In this document: piece after piece, positions 15,809-24,691 of the stretch | Layout of the letters: each line of letters begins with the position of its first letter | Position numbering within the stretch: the stretch's first letter is position 1 | DNA from: Bacteroidia bacterium | Lineage (GTDB): Bacteria; Bacteroidota; Bacteroidia; Palsa-965 | Reading direction: 5' to 3' | Assembly: GCA_025454955.1 (NCBI GenBank) | Contig: JALONL010000011.1 | Span: forward strand, 1-64,000 | Length of the DNA: 64,000 bases | Notes under the pieces: model-generated | The model's input: the letters and a program-made list of their open reading frames with translations, nothing else | Databases searched by the model: none | Told to the model about the DNA's origin: nothing | Made by a program: the position numbers and the translations under genes

Positions 15809-18010
15809 ATGATGACAAAACGACTCCTCACCTTTGCGGGTGTCGCCCTGTTTGCTGCCGCCCCCTTGCAGGCACAACACGTTCACAAACCCGGCAAGCC
15901 GGTACATGCACACGAAACAACCGACAAGGCTCCGGCCCAACGTAGTTGCGGCACCATGGAGCACCTGAACATGCTTCTGGCCAACGATCCCGCACTTGCA
16001 TCCCGTATGCAGCAGATCGAGCAGAACACCCAGGATTTTATTCAGAACCAGTACGATCCGAACCAGCGCGTGGTGTACACCATTCCGGTGGTGTTTCACG
16101 TAGTATATCAGAATGCTACCGAGAACATCAGCAATGCGGCGCTCAATGCCCAGCTTCAGGTGCTCAACGACGATTTCCGCAAGCTCAATGCCGATGCATC
16201 TAACGTTCCCACTGTGTGGCAAAACATTGCGGCCGACTGCGAAATCAATTTCTGTCTGGCCACCCTCGATCCGCAGGGCAATGCCACCACGGGTATTACC
16301 CGCACATCAACTAATGTGAGCTCGTTTAATACCAACGATAACGTTAAGTTCACTGCATCGGGCGGACAAAATGCCTGGCCTGCCGGTTCGTACCTTAACA
16401 TCTGGGTATGCGACCTTGGCCAATCGCTGCTGGGTTATGCCCAGTTTCCGGGCGGCCCGGCCAATACCGATGGTGTGGTGCTCAACTACCGCTACACCGG
16501 TACCACTGCCACCGGCGCACAGGCTCCCTTCGACAAAGGCCGCACAGCCACACACGAGGTGGGTCACTACCTTAATCTCTTCCACATCTGGGGTGACGAT
16601 GGCGGATCCTGCTCGGGAAGCGACCAGGTAACCGACACCCCCAACCAGGGCGATGCCACCGGCGGATGTTTCAACCCCGGCACTGTACTTACCGACAACT
16701 GCGCCACCAGCTCACCCGGTTACATGTGGCAAAACTACATGGACTATACCGACGATGCCTGCATGTACATGTTTACCAACGGACAAAAAGCCCGTGTACA
16801 GGCCTGCATGAGCGGCCCCCGCGCCAGCCTGCAGAACTCGCTTGCCTGTGGTTCCTCACAAACTTTTGCCAATGATGCAGGTATGCTTTCGGTGGTATCG
16901 CCCAACGGAGCCATTTGCTCCACCTCATTCCAGCCGGTGGTTACACTCAAAAACTTTGGTACCGCCACATTAACCTTGGTAACCATTCAGTACCGTGTGG
17001 ACAACGCACCTTTTACCAACTTTAGCTGGACCGGCTCGCTGGCCAGTGGCGCACAAACCAACGTAACGCTGCCCACGGTAACCACTACTTCCGGCACGCA
17101 TACCTTTACCACCGCCACCACCAGCCCCAACAACAATACCGACGGCAACGCCTCAAACGACCAGACCTCGTCCACATTTACGGTACAGGGCCCCGGGCAA
17201 AACCTTCCCTACACACAGGGCTTCGAAGCCACCACATTCCCGCCCGCCGGTCACAGCGTAATTAATCCCGATGCAGCAACCACCTGGGTGCGCAGTACCG
17301 CTGCCTCCAAAACCGGTGTGGCATCGATGTTTATCGACAACAATAACTATGCGGGCACAGGCGAACTCGACCAGTTTGTGCTTCCTGCCGTAAATCTGTC
17401 CTCTGTAAGCAACCCGGTTCTCACTTTCCAGGTAGCCTACCAGCTTTACACCGATCCGGCTTCCAACCCGAACTATTCAGACACGCTGCGTTTACAGATT
17501 TCCACCGACTGCGGAGCCACCTGGACCACCATTTACAACAAGTTTGGAACGGCACTTACCACTGCCACACCCACCTTCAGCACGGTACCTTTTGTGCCCA
17601 CCGCCAACCAGTGGCGACTCGAAACTGTGGCTCTGGTGCCCTACGCTTCGGCACAAAATGCACAGTTCCGTTTTATAAACATAAACGACTACGAAAACAA
17701 CCTCTACATCGACGATATCAACATTACCAACACCACCGGCATTTCATCGGCCGATCTGGGCGGTATGTTTACATTGTTCCCCAATCCCACCAGCGGACTG
17801 GTAACACTTAACATTTCGCTGCCCCAGCAGAAGCGTTTGCAGGTAACCATTACCAACTCGCTGGGTCAGGTGGTTGAGCAAATGGAACAGGGCGTTACTT
17901 ATGGCGGTCAGTACCAGTTCGACCTCAGCACACAGGCCGAGGGAATGTACTTTGTACAGATTCGTGCAGGTGAAGCGGTAAGCACACAGCGCCTCATTAT
18001 TACGCACTAA
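15809..18010 (+). CDS. secreted M43-type metalloprotease with T9SS sorting domain
   Basis: 733-residue secreted zinc protease. The ATG at 15809 (or the next codon, also ATG) gives a signal peptide ending near AAPLQAQ. The pappalysin-like (M43) domain spans about residues 85-350, with HEVGHYLNLFH starting at His249. The family Gly of HExxHxxGxxH is Asn here. A DTPNQG segment and the Met-turn NYMDYTDD follow. Next come a beta-sandwich adhesion-like region and a jelly-roll-like domain. A T9SS type A C-terminal domain (LFPNPTSGLVTL to the end) directs export through the type IX system and surface attachment or release. It is first of three consecutive M43 genes. Substrate unknown. Confidence 0.92.
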   Translation: MMTKRLLTFAGVALFAAAPLQAQHVHKPGKPVHAHETTDKAPAQRSCGTMEHLNMLLANDPALASRMQQIEQNTQDFIQNQYDPNQRVVYTIPVVFHVVYQNATENISNAALNAQLQVLNDDFRKLNADASNVPTVWQNIAADCEINFCLATLDPQGNATTGITRTSTNVSSFNTNDNVKFTASGGQNAWPAGSYLNIWVCDLGQSLLGYAQFPGGPANTDGVVLNYRYTGTTATGAQAPFDKGRTATHEVGHYLNLFHIWGDDGGSCSGSDQVTDTPNQGDATGGCFNPGTVLTDNCATSSPGYMWQNYMDYTDDACMYMFTNGQKARVQACMSGPRASLQNSLACGSSQTFANDAGMLSVVSPNGAICSTSFQPVVTLKNFGTATLTLVTIQYRVDNAPFTNFSWTGSLASGAQTNVTLPTVTTTSGTHTFTTATTSPNNNTDGNASNDQTSSTFTVQGPGQNLPYTQGFEATTFPPAGHSVINPDAATTWVRSTAASKTGVASMFIDNNNYAGTGELDQFVLPAVNLSSVSNPVLTFQVAYQLYTDPASNPNYSDTLRLQISTDCGATWTTIYNKFGTALTTATPTFSTVPFVPTANQWRLETVALVPYASAQNAQFRFININDYENNLYIDDINITNTTGISSADLGGMFTLFPNPTSGLVTLNISLPQQKRLQVTITNSLGQVVEQMEQGVTYGGQYQFDLSTQAEGMYFVQIRAGEAVSTQRLIITH

Positions 18011-18030
18011 AACTCTTCAGTATTACTGCA

Positions 18031-18084
18031 TTTCAAAAGCAGAAAAGCCCGGACTTGAACCTCCGGGCTTTTCTGCTTTTGAAA
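18031..18084 (+). terminator. long perfect hairpin terminator
   Basis: 23-bp perfect stem (18031-18053 with 18062-18084; core agcccgga/tccgggct) and an 8-nt loop, 20 bp after the first M43 gene. The right arm carries short T runs. Confidence 0.85.
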
Positions 18085-18224
18085 ATCTGTTTTTTTTGCT
18101 GCTAAATCGATTTTAGGGTTATTTATCTAATGAAAAAAAATCTTAGATTCGTTACCTAGACAAAGGGAATACCACCCTGACCGAAACAGACCAAAGAACA
18201 AATCATCCTCATTCATTTCAAAAA

Positions 18225-19472
18225 ATGAAGAAACTTCTACTTCCCATCCTGTGTGTGGGCATTGGCACTATGCTTCAGGCTCAGACACCGCAACGCTGCA
18301 GCAGTCACGAATACCATCAGCACCAATTGGCCCAGCATCCCGAACTGGCCGATACCGAAGCCGAAATAAACCGTGCCGCAGAACATTATGCCAACAATGG
18401 TGGCAAACAGGATCGTACGGTAGTAACCATTCCGGTGGTATTTCATGTGGTGTATCAGACTGCCAGCGAAAATATTTCTTCCACCCGTATTCTCGAACAG
18501 CTTCAGGTACTCAACGACGATTACCGTAAGCTCAACACCGACCGTGTAAACGTACCTTCGGCGTGGTCGGGAATTGCTGCCGACTGTGAAATTCAGTTTT
18601 GCCTTGCCAAACGCACACCCACCAATACCTGGACCGACGGTATTAACCGCGTTTCTACCACAGTATCCAGTTTCGATATTAATACCGACGATGTAAAATT
18701 CACATCAATGGGCGGCACCAACGTATGGGACCGCACCAAATACCTCAATATCTGGGTATGCGATCTTGGCGGCGGCATTTTGGGTTATGCCCAGTTTCCC
18801 GGCGGCCCGGCATCTACCGACGGTGTGGTGCTTGACTACCGTTATACCGGCAAAACCGGCGCATCGCCTCCGTACAACAAAGGACGCACTGCTACCCACG
18901 AAGTAGGCCATTATCTCGGCCTCTATCACATCTGGGGCGACGATGGCAGTTCCTGCTCAGGTTCTGATCAGGTACAGGACACCCCCAACCAGGGTGCCGA
19001 AAATTATAATTGCTACAATGTAGGTCAGGTGCTTACCGACAACTGTTCTCCTGCCGCTCCCGGCGTGATGTGGATGAATTATATGGACTACACCGATGAT
19101 GCCTGCATGTATATGTTTACCAACGGACAAAAAACCCGTATGTGGAATGTACTCAATGGCACACGTTCGAGCATATTAACTTCCAATGCCTGCACTCCGG
19201 TGGGTCTGGAAGAACTCAACGTACTCAACGCCATAAGCGTGTACCCTTCGCCCTCGAACGGTGAAGTAACACTCGATTTCAACGGACAAAATGCTTCTGA
19301 TGTGGACGTAACCGTTTACAACACCGTAGGTCAGGCCGTGCTTACTGCCCGTTACGCCACCCTCACCGACTCACGCATTATCATCGACCTGAGCGAAATG
19401 GCCGTGGGCGTGTATGCCATTGAAGTGCGCTACGGCGGCGAAAAAGTAAACCGCAAAGTGGTGATTCAGTAA
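18225..19472 (+). CDS. secreted M43-type metalloprotease with T9SS sorting domain
   Basis: 415-residue shorter relative of the preceding protease: signal peptide (MKKLLLPILCVGIGTMLQAQ), M43 catalytic domain with complete zinc motif HEVGHYLGLYH starting at His225, DTPNQG and Met-turn NYMDYTDD, then directly a T9SS type A C-terminal domain (VYPSPSNGEVTLDF). It lacks the extra beta domains of the larger protein. The catalytic halves of the two are highly similar, so they arose by duplication. It is flanked by strong terminators, so each protease appears to be its own transcription unit. Confidence 0.93.
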   Translation: MKKLLLPILCVGIGTMLQAQTPQRCSSHEYHQHQLAQHPELADTEAEINRAAEHYANNGGKQDRTVVTIPVVFHVVYQTASENISSTRILEQLQVLNDDYRKLNTDRVNVPSAWSGIAADCEIQFCLAKRTPTNTWTDGINRVSTTVSSFDINTDDVKFTSMGGTNVWDRTKYLNIWVCDLGGGILGYAQFPGGPASTDGVVLDYRYTGKTGASPPYNKGRTATHEVGHYLGLYHIWGDDGSSCSGSDQVQDTPNQGAENYNCYNVGQVLTDNCSPAAPGVMWMNYMDYTDDACMYMFTNGQKTRMWNVLNGTRSSILTSNACTPVGLEELNVLNAISVYPSPSNGEVTLDFNGQNASDVDVTVYNTVGQAVLTARYATLTDSRIIIDLSEMAVGVYAIEVRYGGEKVNRKVVIQ

Positions 19473-19494
19473 ATCACGCATTCACCATTCATGC

Positions 19495-19532
19495 ACACCT
19501 GCTTCCGGTAAACGGGGGCAGGTGTTCTTTTT
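19495..19532 (+). terminator. terminator after second M43 gene
   Basis: Stem acacctgc (19495-19502) with gcaggtgt (19518-19525), followed by TCTTTTT. Confidence 0.85.
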
Positions 19533-19596
19533 GTATTTCGGGCAATAAGCCACTTTTTGATTACAGGGAATCAATGATTAGTTGTATTTTAATTTC

Positions 19597-20829
19597 ATGA
19601 AAAAATTTACGCTCCCATTGTTATTGCTTGGTGTTACGGCTATTGCATATGCCCAGCAGCCTGTGTTACGCTGTTCTACCACTGAATTCATGCACAATCA
19701 TGCCGACGCGAATGCGCCGGTAAGACATGCCGAAACACAGCGCCGCATTCTTCAGTGGCTAGAGCAGCATCCTGATGCCGGTAATACACGCACCACCATT
19801 TATATCCCTGTAATTTTTCATGTAGTGTACAACAATACCCAGGGCAATGTTCCGTCCACGCGGCTTATTGAGCAGCTTGATGTGCTGAACGAAGATTTTG
19901 GCGGATACAATTCCGACTATGCAAACACTCCGGCCGTATGGCAACCTATTTCGGGCAATACCGATATACAGTTTTGTCTGGCTCATGTAGATCCGCAGGG
20001 CAACTGGACCAACGGTTACCAGTACTATCAAACCAGCGCCAATCTTTGCAATTCGTCAACCATTTTCAGCACTGCGCCGGGGTGGAATCCCAATAATTAT
20101 TTGAATATCTGGGTGGCTCAGTGCAGCAGCGGTATATTGGGATTTGCCTCTCCGCTGGGCAGTCCGCCCACACAGGATGGCGTGGTAATCATGCACGAAT
20201 ATGTAGGTAAAACCGGGGCAGTGGCTCCTTACAATCTTGGCCGAACCGGCACACACGAAGTAGGCCACTGGCTGGGTCTCGCGCACATTTGGGGCAACGA
20301 CGGCGGTGCCTGCAGCGGCAGCGACAATGTAGCCGACACACCCAACCAGGCCGATAATACATTTAACTGCCGCCCGCCCAATACCGTACTTACCGATGCC
20401 TGCTCGCCTGCCGCTCCGGGAATTATGTGGATGAATTATATGGATTACAGCGACGATGCGTGTATGTATATGTTTACTCAGGGCCAAAAGGCACTTATGC
20501 TGGCAACTATTAATACTGTAAGGCCCGGGCTGCTTACTTCCACCGTGTGCCAGGTAACCGGCATGCGCGAAAACGATCTTTCAGGCCAGCCACAGGCATT
20601 CCCCTCGCCCACGCAGGGATTGCTTACCGTGTGGATGCCTGACGGACAAACAGAAGTGAAATACGTGAGGATTTATAATACTACCGGTGCGTTGATGGAG
20701 GTAATTGCAGCACCGTCCACCTCCGGAAATCGTTTCGAACTCGATTTAACCACTTACCCGGCAGGCCTGTATCTCATTGCCATTGAAACGCCCGAAACCC
20801 GTTTCATGCTGCGGGCAATGAGAAACTAA
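19597..20829 (+). CDS. secreted M43-type metalloprotease with T9SS sorting domain
   Basis: 410-residue third member of the tandem protease set. Start at 19597 (MKKFTLPLLLLG...AYAQQ signal peptide) instead of an ATG five codons upstream. The zinc motif HEVGHWLGLAH starts at His220; DTPNQA and Met-turn NYMDYSDD follow. The C-terminus (AFPSPTQGLLTVW, ending RFMLRAMRN) is a T9SS type A sorting domain. It is more diverged than the first two, with a Cys-rich insert near SANLCNSSTIF. The set could act in extracellular protein degradation or maturation of surface proteins. Confidence 0.92.
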   Translation: MKKFTLPLLLLGVTAIAYAQQPVLRCSTTEFMHNHADANAPVRHAETQRRILQWLEQHPDAGNTRTTIYIPVIFHVVYNNTQGNVPSTRLIEQLDVLNEDFGGYNSDYANTPAVWQPISGNTDIQFCLAHVDPQGNWTNGYQYYQTSANLCNSSTIFSTAPGWNPNNYLNIWVAQCSSGILGFASPLGSPPTQDGVVIMHEYVGKTGAVAPYNLGRTGTHEVGHWLGLAHIWGNDGGACSGSDNVADTPNQADNTFNCRPPNTVLTDACSPAAPGIMWMNYMDYSDDACMYMFTQGQKALMLATINTVRPGLLTSTVCQVTGMRENDLSGQPQAFPSPTQGLLTVWMPDGQTEVKYVRIYNTTGALMEVIAAPSTSGNRFELDLTTYPAGLYLIAIETPETRFMLRAMRN

Positions 20830-20881
20830 GGTATTTCATGTACTTACTCTGATTTTTAAGATCATACAGCCAAAGGCTTCG

Positions 20882-20889
20882 TAACTTTG
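20882..20889 (+). promoter_or_regulatory. -7 box TAnnTTTG for mqnE
   Basis: TAACTTTG, a perfect -7 consensus, 31 nt before a first possible ATG (20921) and 43 nt before the preferred one (20933). Confidence 0.55.
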
Positions 20890-20932
20890 CATTCGCAGCA
20901 GGCAATACCGCTTACTGCGAATGCTTTTTGCT

Positions 20933-22129
20933 ATGAACATTGCCCGTCCTTCTGCCGTGACCGATTTGCTTGAGGCCACCACTCATTCTTCCGCTTTAAA
21001 ACAAATTGCCCGCAAAGTTCTCGACGGCGGGCGCATTACACCTGCCGAGGGTGAGTTGCTTTACACCGAGGCCGATCTGGCTTTTGTGGGTTCACTGGCC
21101 AATCACATCCGCCAGAAAAGACATGGCGATTACACCTACTTCAACCGCAATTTCCATATCGAGCCCACCAACATCTGTGTGTATGATTGCAAGTTCTGCT
21201 CCTACTCGCGCCTGCTCAAGCAAAAAGATGGAGCGTGGGAACTCAGCGTACCCGAAATGCTGCAATTGGTGCGCAACTACGACGGGCAGCCCATTACCGA
21301 AGTACACATTGTAGGCGGCGTTCACCCTAAAATGGGGCTCGATTTTTTTGCCGGTCTGCTAAAAGAAGTAAAAAATATTCGTCCCGAATTGCACATCAAA
21401 GCCTTTACGGCGGTTGAACTTTACTACATGTTCCGCAAGGCCAAAAAAACGGTGGAAGAAGGCCTCCAATATTTGAAAGATCACGGCCTCGACTCGCTGC
21501 CCGGCGGTGGTGCCGAAATTTTCGACGAAACAGTGCGCGCCATTATTTCGGAAGACAAATGCACATCGGCCGAATGGCTTTACATACACGAAGCCGCACA
21601 CAAACTGGGCATTCCCTCAAACGCCACCATGCTTTACGGCCACGTAGAAAGCTACGCCAACCGCATAGACCACATGGAACGCCTGCGCCAGTTGCAGGAT
21701 CGTACCGGCGGGTTCAACACCTTTATTCCGCTCAAATTCCGCAACAAAGACAATCAGATGTCGCACATTGCCGAAGTATCAGTGGTGGAAGACCTTAAAA
21801 ACTACGCCGTATCGCGCATTTACCTCGATAACTTCGCCCACGTAAAAGCCTACTGGCCCATGATTGGCCGCACCACCACCCAGCTGGCACTGTCGTTCGG
21901 AGTCGATGATATTGACGGCACCATTGACGATTCCACCAAAATTTACACCATGGCCGGCTCCGAGGAACAATCGCCCAAACTCTCCACCGCCGAACTGGTA
22001 AAGCTCATTAAAGACGTAAAACGTCACCCCATTGAGCGGGATACACTCTATAATGTGGTGCAGGATTATCTCAATTTCGACTTCACTACAAATTTGCCTT
22101 CTCAAAACGACCCTGTTTTTTTGAATTAA
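20933..22129 (+). CDS. mqnE: aminofutalosine synthase MqnE-like radical SAM enzyme
   Basis: 398-residue radical SAM protein of the futalosine menaquinone pathway. MqnE joins 3-[(1-carboxyvinyl)oxy]benzoate with S-adenosylmethionine to make aminofutalosine. The [4Fe-4S] motif C-x3-C-x2-C is at Cys82, Cys86 and Cys89 (ICVYDCKFC). Family phrases are present: PGGGAEIF, SNATMLYGH, and DNFAHVKAYW, the last favouring MqnE over the sister enzyme MqnC. An in-frame ATG four codons upstream is possible. No other mqn genes are in the window; they are usually scattered in this phylum. It stands alone behind its own promoter. Confidence 0.88.
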   Translation: MNIARPSAVTDLLEATTHSSALKQIARKVLDGGRITPAEGELLYTEADLAFVGSLANHIRQKRHGDYTYFNRNFHIEPTNICVYDCKFCSYSRLLKQKDGAWELSVPEMLQLVRNYDGQPITEVHIVGGVHPKMGLDFFAGLLKEVKNIRPELHIKAFTAVELYYMFRKAKKTVEEGLQYLKDHGLDSLPGGGAEIFDETVRAIISEDKCTSAEWLYIHEAAHKLGIPSNATMLYGHVESYANRIDHMERLRQLQDRTGGFNTFIPLKFRNKDNQMSHIAEVSVVEDLKNYAVSRIYLDNFAHVKAYWPMIGRTTTQLALSFGVDDIDGTIDDSTKIYTMAGSEEQSPKLSTAELVKLIKDVKRHPIERDTLYNVVQDYLNFDFTTNLPSQNDPVFLN

Positions 22130-22242
22130 AATGGCTTTTTTCGAAAAAGCGAAGAAATTTCATTGTCCTGAAAATTTCCTTAAAGCATTGAAAATCAATA
22201 ATTAAGAAAATAAAACCTCGAAAACGAATGTCCTTATAGGCC

Positions 22243-22453
22243 CCGAAACAAGTTTTGTTTCGGTATGGGTGATGATACATTTGTATCGTGTGACACCCAG
22301 AGATGGTTCAGCTATAAATCTTATCTCACCATGTTCACAGAGGGGTCCTGTAGAACAACTTCAAGGGTTTAGAAGATTATGATCTTCGCACACCAGGAAA
22401 ACATACCGTGATACGCTACTGGGGTTAAAGCGTATCACGGTTTCCTGTTTTTA
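22243..22453 (+). ncRNA. candidate structured non-coding RNA after mqnE
   Basis: A stretch without coding signal that holds three hairpins in a row: a 9-bp stem ccgaaacaa/ttgtttcgg (22243-22263), a two-part stem tgggt...accca with inner gatac/gtatc (22266-22299), and a strong terminator hairpin (22394-22453). A small RNA of about 150-210 nt ending at the terminator is inferred. It does not look like tmRNA, 6S or SRP RNA. It could instead be the 3' UTR of mqnE. Confidence 0.4.
22394..22453 (+). terminator. rho-independent terminator
   Basis: Perfect 12-bp stem ccgtgatacgct (22406-22417) with agcgtatcacgg (22429-22440), enclosed by caggaaa (22394-22400) and tttcctg (22441-22447), then five T. 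Confidence 0.85.
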
Positions 22454-22454
22454 G

Positions 22455-22577
22455 CCGGATGTATTTCGGGGGTGAATCTCTTCGTTGGGCTCTTCATGAA
22501 AATCCTCATTTATAAAGATAAACTCCGGTTTTCATTCATCGCCCGCCTCAATCTTCACCCCCGAAATACTTCCGGCA
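22455..22577. repeat. 23-bp inverted repeat pair
   Basis: gccggatgtatttcggg continuing to ggtgaa (22455-22477) is matched by the reverse complement of 22555-22577, with one mismatch. The arms flank about 77 bp without a recognised gene. Confidence 0.7.
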
Positions 22578-22589
22578 TACTGCACAGGG

Positions 22590-22914
22590 GGGGGTTCGAC
22601 AAGCTCAACCACCGGGTTTCTTCTGATGTGTGCAACGGTGGTTTCGACAAGCTCAACCACCGGGTTTTCACTGATGTATGCACGGTGGTTTCGACAGGCT
22701 CAACCACCGGGTTTCCTCTAATGTATGCACGATGGTTGAGACGGGCTCAACCACCAGGTCTGGACAGATGTATGCCCGGTGGTTGAGCCTGTCGAAACCA
22801 CTGGTTTTAGACGGATGCAATCACATTGATTCAGTAACCATTAATCACCGAACTTCAACAGGATAAAGCACCGGATTTGATTCGGCTATGATTTCGACAA
22901 GCTCAATCAACAGC
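22590..22914. repeat. array of TTCGACA(A/G)GCTCAACCACC repeats
   Basis: Four direct copies with a period of about 48 bp (near 22594, 22641, 22689 and 22735), one inverted copy (22777-22803) and a lone copy (22890-22914) just upstream of the HAD gene promoter. The inverted copy can pair over about 26 bp with the direct copy at 22684-22710. No gene is seen between 22130 and 22933; frames through the array are repeat artefacts. Confidence 0.85.
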
Positions 22915-22919
22915 TTGAT

Positions 22920-22927
22920 TACCTTTG
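22920..22927 (+). promoter_or_regulatory. -7 box TAnnTTTG for HAD gene
   Basis: TACCTTTG, a perfect -7 consensus, ending 6 nt before the ATG at 22934, which suggests a leaderless transcript. Confidence 0.6.
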
Positions 22928-22933
22928 GGAACT

Positions 22934-23593
22934 ATGATTTCGGGAGTAATATTTGATATGGACGGGCTTCTGGTGGATTCGGAGCCGTGGTGGCGTGAGG
23001 CCGAAACCAATGTGTTTGGCTCATTGAGCAAAGCACCGGATCCGGCCGATTTTGAGGAGATGATGGGTAACCGAATTGAGGAAGTAATTGCCCGGTGGCG
23101 GGTAAAACATCCCTGGCAGGGAATGAGCGATGAGGCAGTGAAAGTGGCCATTGTGGATGAAGTGCAGCGGCTTGTCACCACTCATGCCCAACTCATGCCG
23201 GGGGTGCGTGAGCTGCTCGAATGGCTTCATGCCAAAAAACTGCCGGTGGCGCTGGCCTCTTCCTCACCGCTGAGACTGATTCGCGGGCTGATGCAGTTTT
23301 ACGGAATCTACCATTACTTTCATGTGGTGTGCTCGGCCGAGGTGGAGGAATACGGGAAACCGCACCCGGCTGTGTTTATTACGGCTGCGCGGCATCTGGG
23401 TGTGGCGGCTCACGAAATTCTGGTGTTTGAAGATTCGTTTAACGGCGTAATTGCCGCCAAGGCTGCCCGCATGAAATGTGTAGCAGTGCCTGCGCCCGAA
23501 CATGCTTCGCAAAATCGTTTTGCCGCTGCCGACTTAGTGCTGCCTTCGCTTACCAGGATGGATGAGCAGGTGTGGATGCAGCTTTCGAACTAA
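22934..23593 (+). CDS. HAD-superfamily sugar-phosphatase
   Basis: 219-residue haloacid-dehalogenase-type phosphatase. Motif I FDMDGLLVDSEP has the nucleophile Asp8 and acid Asp10, motif II is ASSSP, motif III Lys is in YGKPHPAVF, and motif IV is FEDSFNGVIAAKAA. The cap position and the DSEPWW signature point to the 2-deoxyglucose-6-phosphate or hexitol phosphatase (HxpB/YniC) branch, which includes beta-phosphoglucomutase-like proteins. Substrate specificity cannot be told from sequence alone. The ATG at 22934 is used. It converges with the rluD-like gene, leaving only 12 bp between stops. Confidence 0.88.
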   Translation: MISGVIFDMDGLLVDSEPWWREAETNVFGSLSKAPDPADFEEMMGNRIEEVIARWRVKHPWQGMSDEAVKVAIVDEVQRLVTTHAQLMPGVRELLEWLHAKKLPVALASSSPLRLIRGLMQFYGIYHYFHVVCSAEVEEYGKPHPAVFITAARHLGVAAHEILVFEDSFNGVIAAKAARMKCVAVPAPEHASQNRFAAADLVLPSLTRMDEQVWMQLSN

Positions 23594-23605
23594 ACTCAGG
23601 CTCGT

Positions 23606-24667
23606 TTATTCTGCCGGATCTCCTTCAAACTTGTGTGCCGTGGAATAGGTGCGCCATTTCGCAATGACGGCCTGTATGTCGGCGGGGAGTTCTGAATCGA
23701 ACTGCATCCATTGCTTGGTAACGGGATGCTTGATGCCAAGCGAGCGGGCATGTAAAGCCTGACGCGGACAGGCAGCAAAGCAGTTGTCGATAAACTGGCG
23801 GTATTTGCTAAAGCTGGTACCTTTTACAATGTGCGCGCCGCCGTAAGTGGCATCGTTAAACAGCGGATGGCCGATGTGCTGCATGTGTGCACGTATCTGG
23901 TGCGTGCGGCCTGTTTCGAGCTTGCACTCTACGAGAGTCACATAGCCGAGGCGTTCCACCACTTTCCAGTGTGTAACGGCGGGTTTGCCTTCGCTGCCGT
24001 CGGGGTAAACGTCCATTACTTTTCTGTCGCGGCGGCTGCGGCCGATGTGGCCTTCCACGGTGCCCTGGTCGGTATCGAAATCGCCCCATACCAAAGCGAG
24101 GTAGCGGCGGTCGTTGGTGCGGTCGTAAAACTGGCGGGCAAGATGTGCGAGGGCGTATTCGGTTTTGGCAACCACCATTATGCCGGAGGTGTCTTTATCG
24201 AGCCGGTGTACAAGGCCGGGGCGTTGTTCGTGCGAGCTTGGGGGCAAGTGCTCGAAATGCCAGAGCAGGCCGTTTACGAGTGTGCCCGTATAGTTTCCGT
24301 AGCCAGGATGCACCACCAGGCCGGGCGGCTTGTTGAGGATAATCAGCGTATCGTCTTCGAACACGATATTGAGCGGAATATCCTCGGCAAGAAGTTCGAA
24401 TACTTTGGGCGGATGCGGGAGAAGAATGGAAATATTGTCGAGCGGCTTTACCTTGTAGCTGGGCTTTATGGCTTTGTCGTTGACGAGAATATTTCCTGCA
24501 TCGGCTGCGGCCTGTATTTTGGTGCGCGAAACCGAGGCGAGTTTGTGCATCAGGTATTTGTCGATACGCAGCAGTTCCTGCCCCGGATCAACCCTGAAGC
24601 GGTGGTGTTCATACATTTCCTGCTCACTGCCGGTTTCGGCATCGGGCAACTCGTCGGTTTCAAACAT
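23606..24667 (-). CDS. rluD: RluA/RluD-family pseudouridine synthase
   Basis: 353-residue enzyme that isomerises uridines in rRNA; RluD targets helix 69 of 23S. An N-terminal S4 RNA-binding domain (RIDKYLMHKLASVSRTKIQ, about 35-95) leads into the catalytic domain with the active-site Asp in HRLDKDTSG, and the family phrases GLVVHPG and RTHQIRAHMQHIGHPL. The start at 24667 is chosen because a perfect -7 box ends 4 nt upstream, inside the longer open frame. The rluD versus rluC subtype is inferred from length and the S4 domain. Confidence 0.9.
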   Translation of the reverse strand: MFETDELPDAETGSEQEMYEHHRFRVDPGQELLRIDKYLMHKLASVSRTKIQAAADAGNILVNDKAIKPSYKVKPLDNISILLPHPPKVFELLAEDIPLNIVFEDDTLIILNKPPGLVVHPGYGNYTGTLVNGLLWHFEHLPPSSHEQRPGLVHRLDKDTSGIMVVAKTEYALAHLARQFYDRTNDRRYLALVWGDFDTDQGTVEGHIGRSRRDRKVMDVYPDGSEGKPAVTHWKVVERLGYVTLVECKLETGRTHQIRAHMQHIGHPLFNDATYGGAHIVKGTSFSKYRQFIDNCFAACPRQALHARSLGIKHPVTKQWMQFDSELPADIQAVIAKWRTYSTAHKFEGDPAE

Positions 24668-24671
24668 GGCG

Positions 24672-24679
24672 CAAAGATA
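24672..24679 (-). promoter_or_regulatory. -7 box TAnnTTTG for rluD
   Basis: TATCTTTG on the minus strand, a perfect match, ending 4 nt before the ATG at 24667. Confidence 0.6.
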
Positions 24680-24691
24680 CGCCATACTATT

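Noticed and set aside
22472..22866. Frames with repeated KLNHRVS-type phrases, and possible CRISPR
   Set aside because: Produced by the tandem 48-bp repeats. Spacers are not unique and have uneven content, and no cas genes are present.
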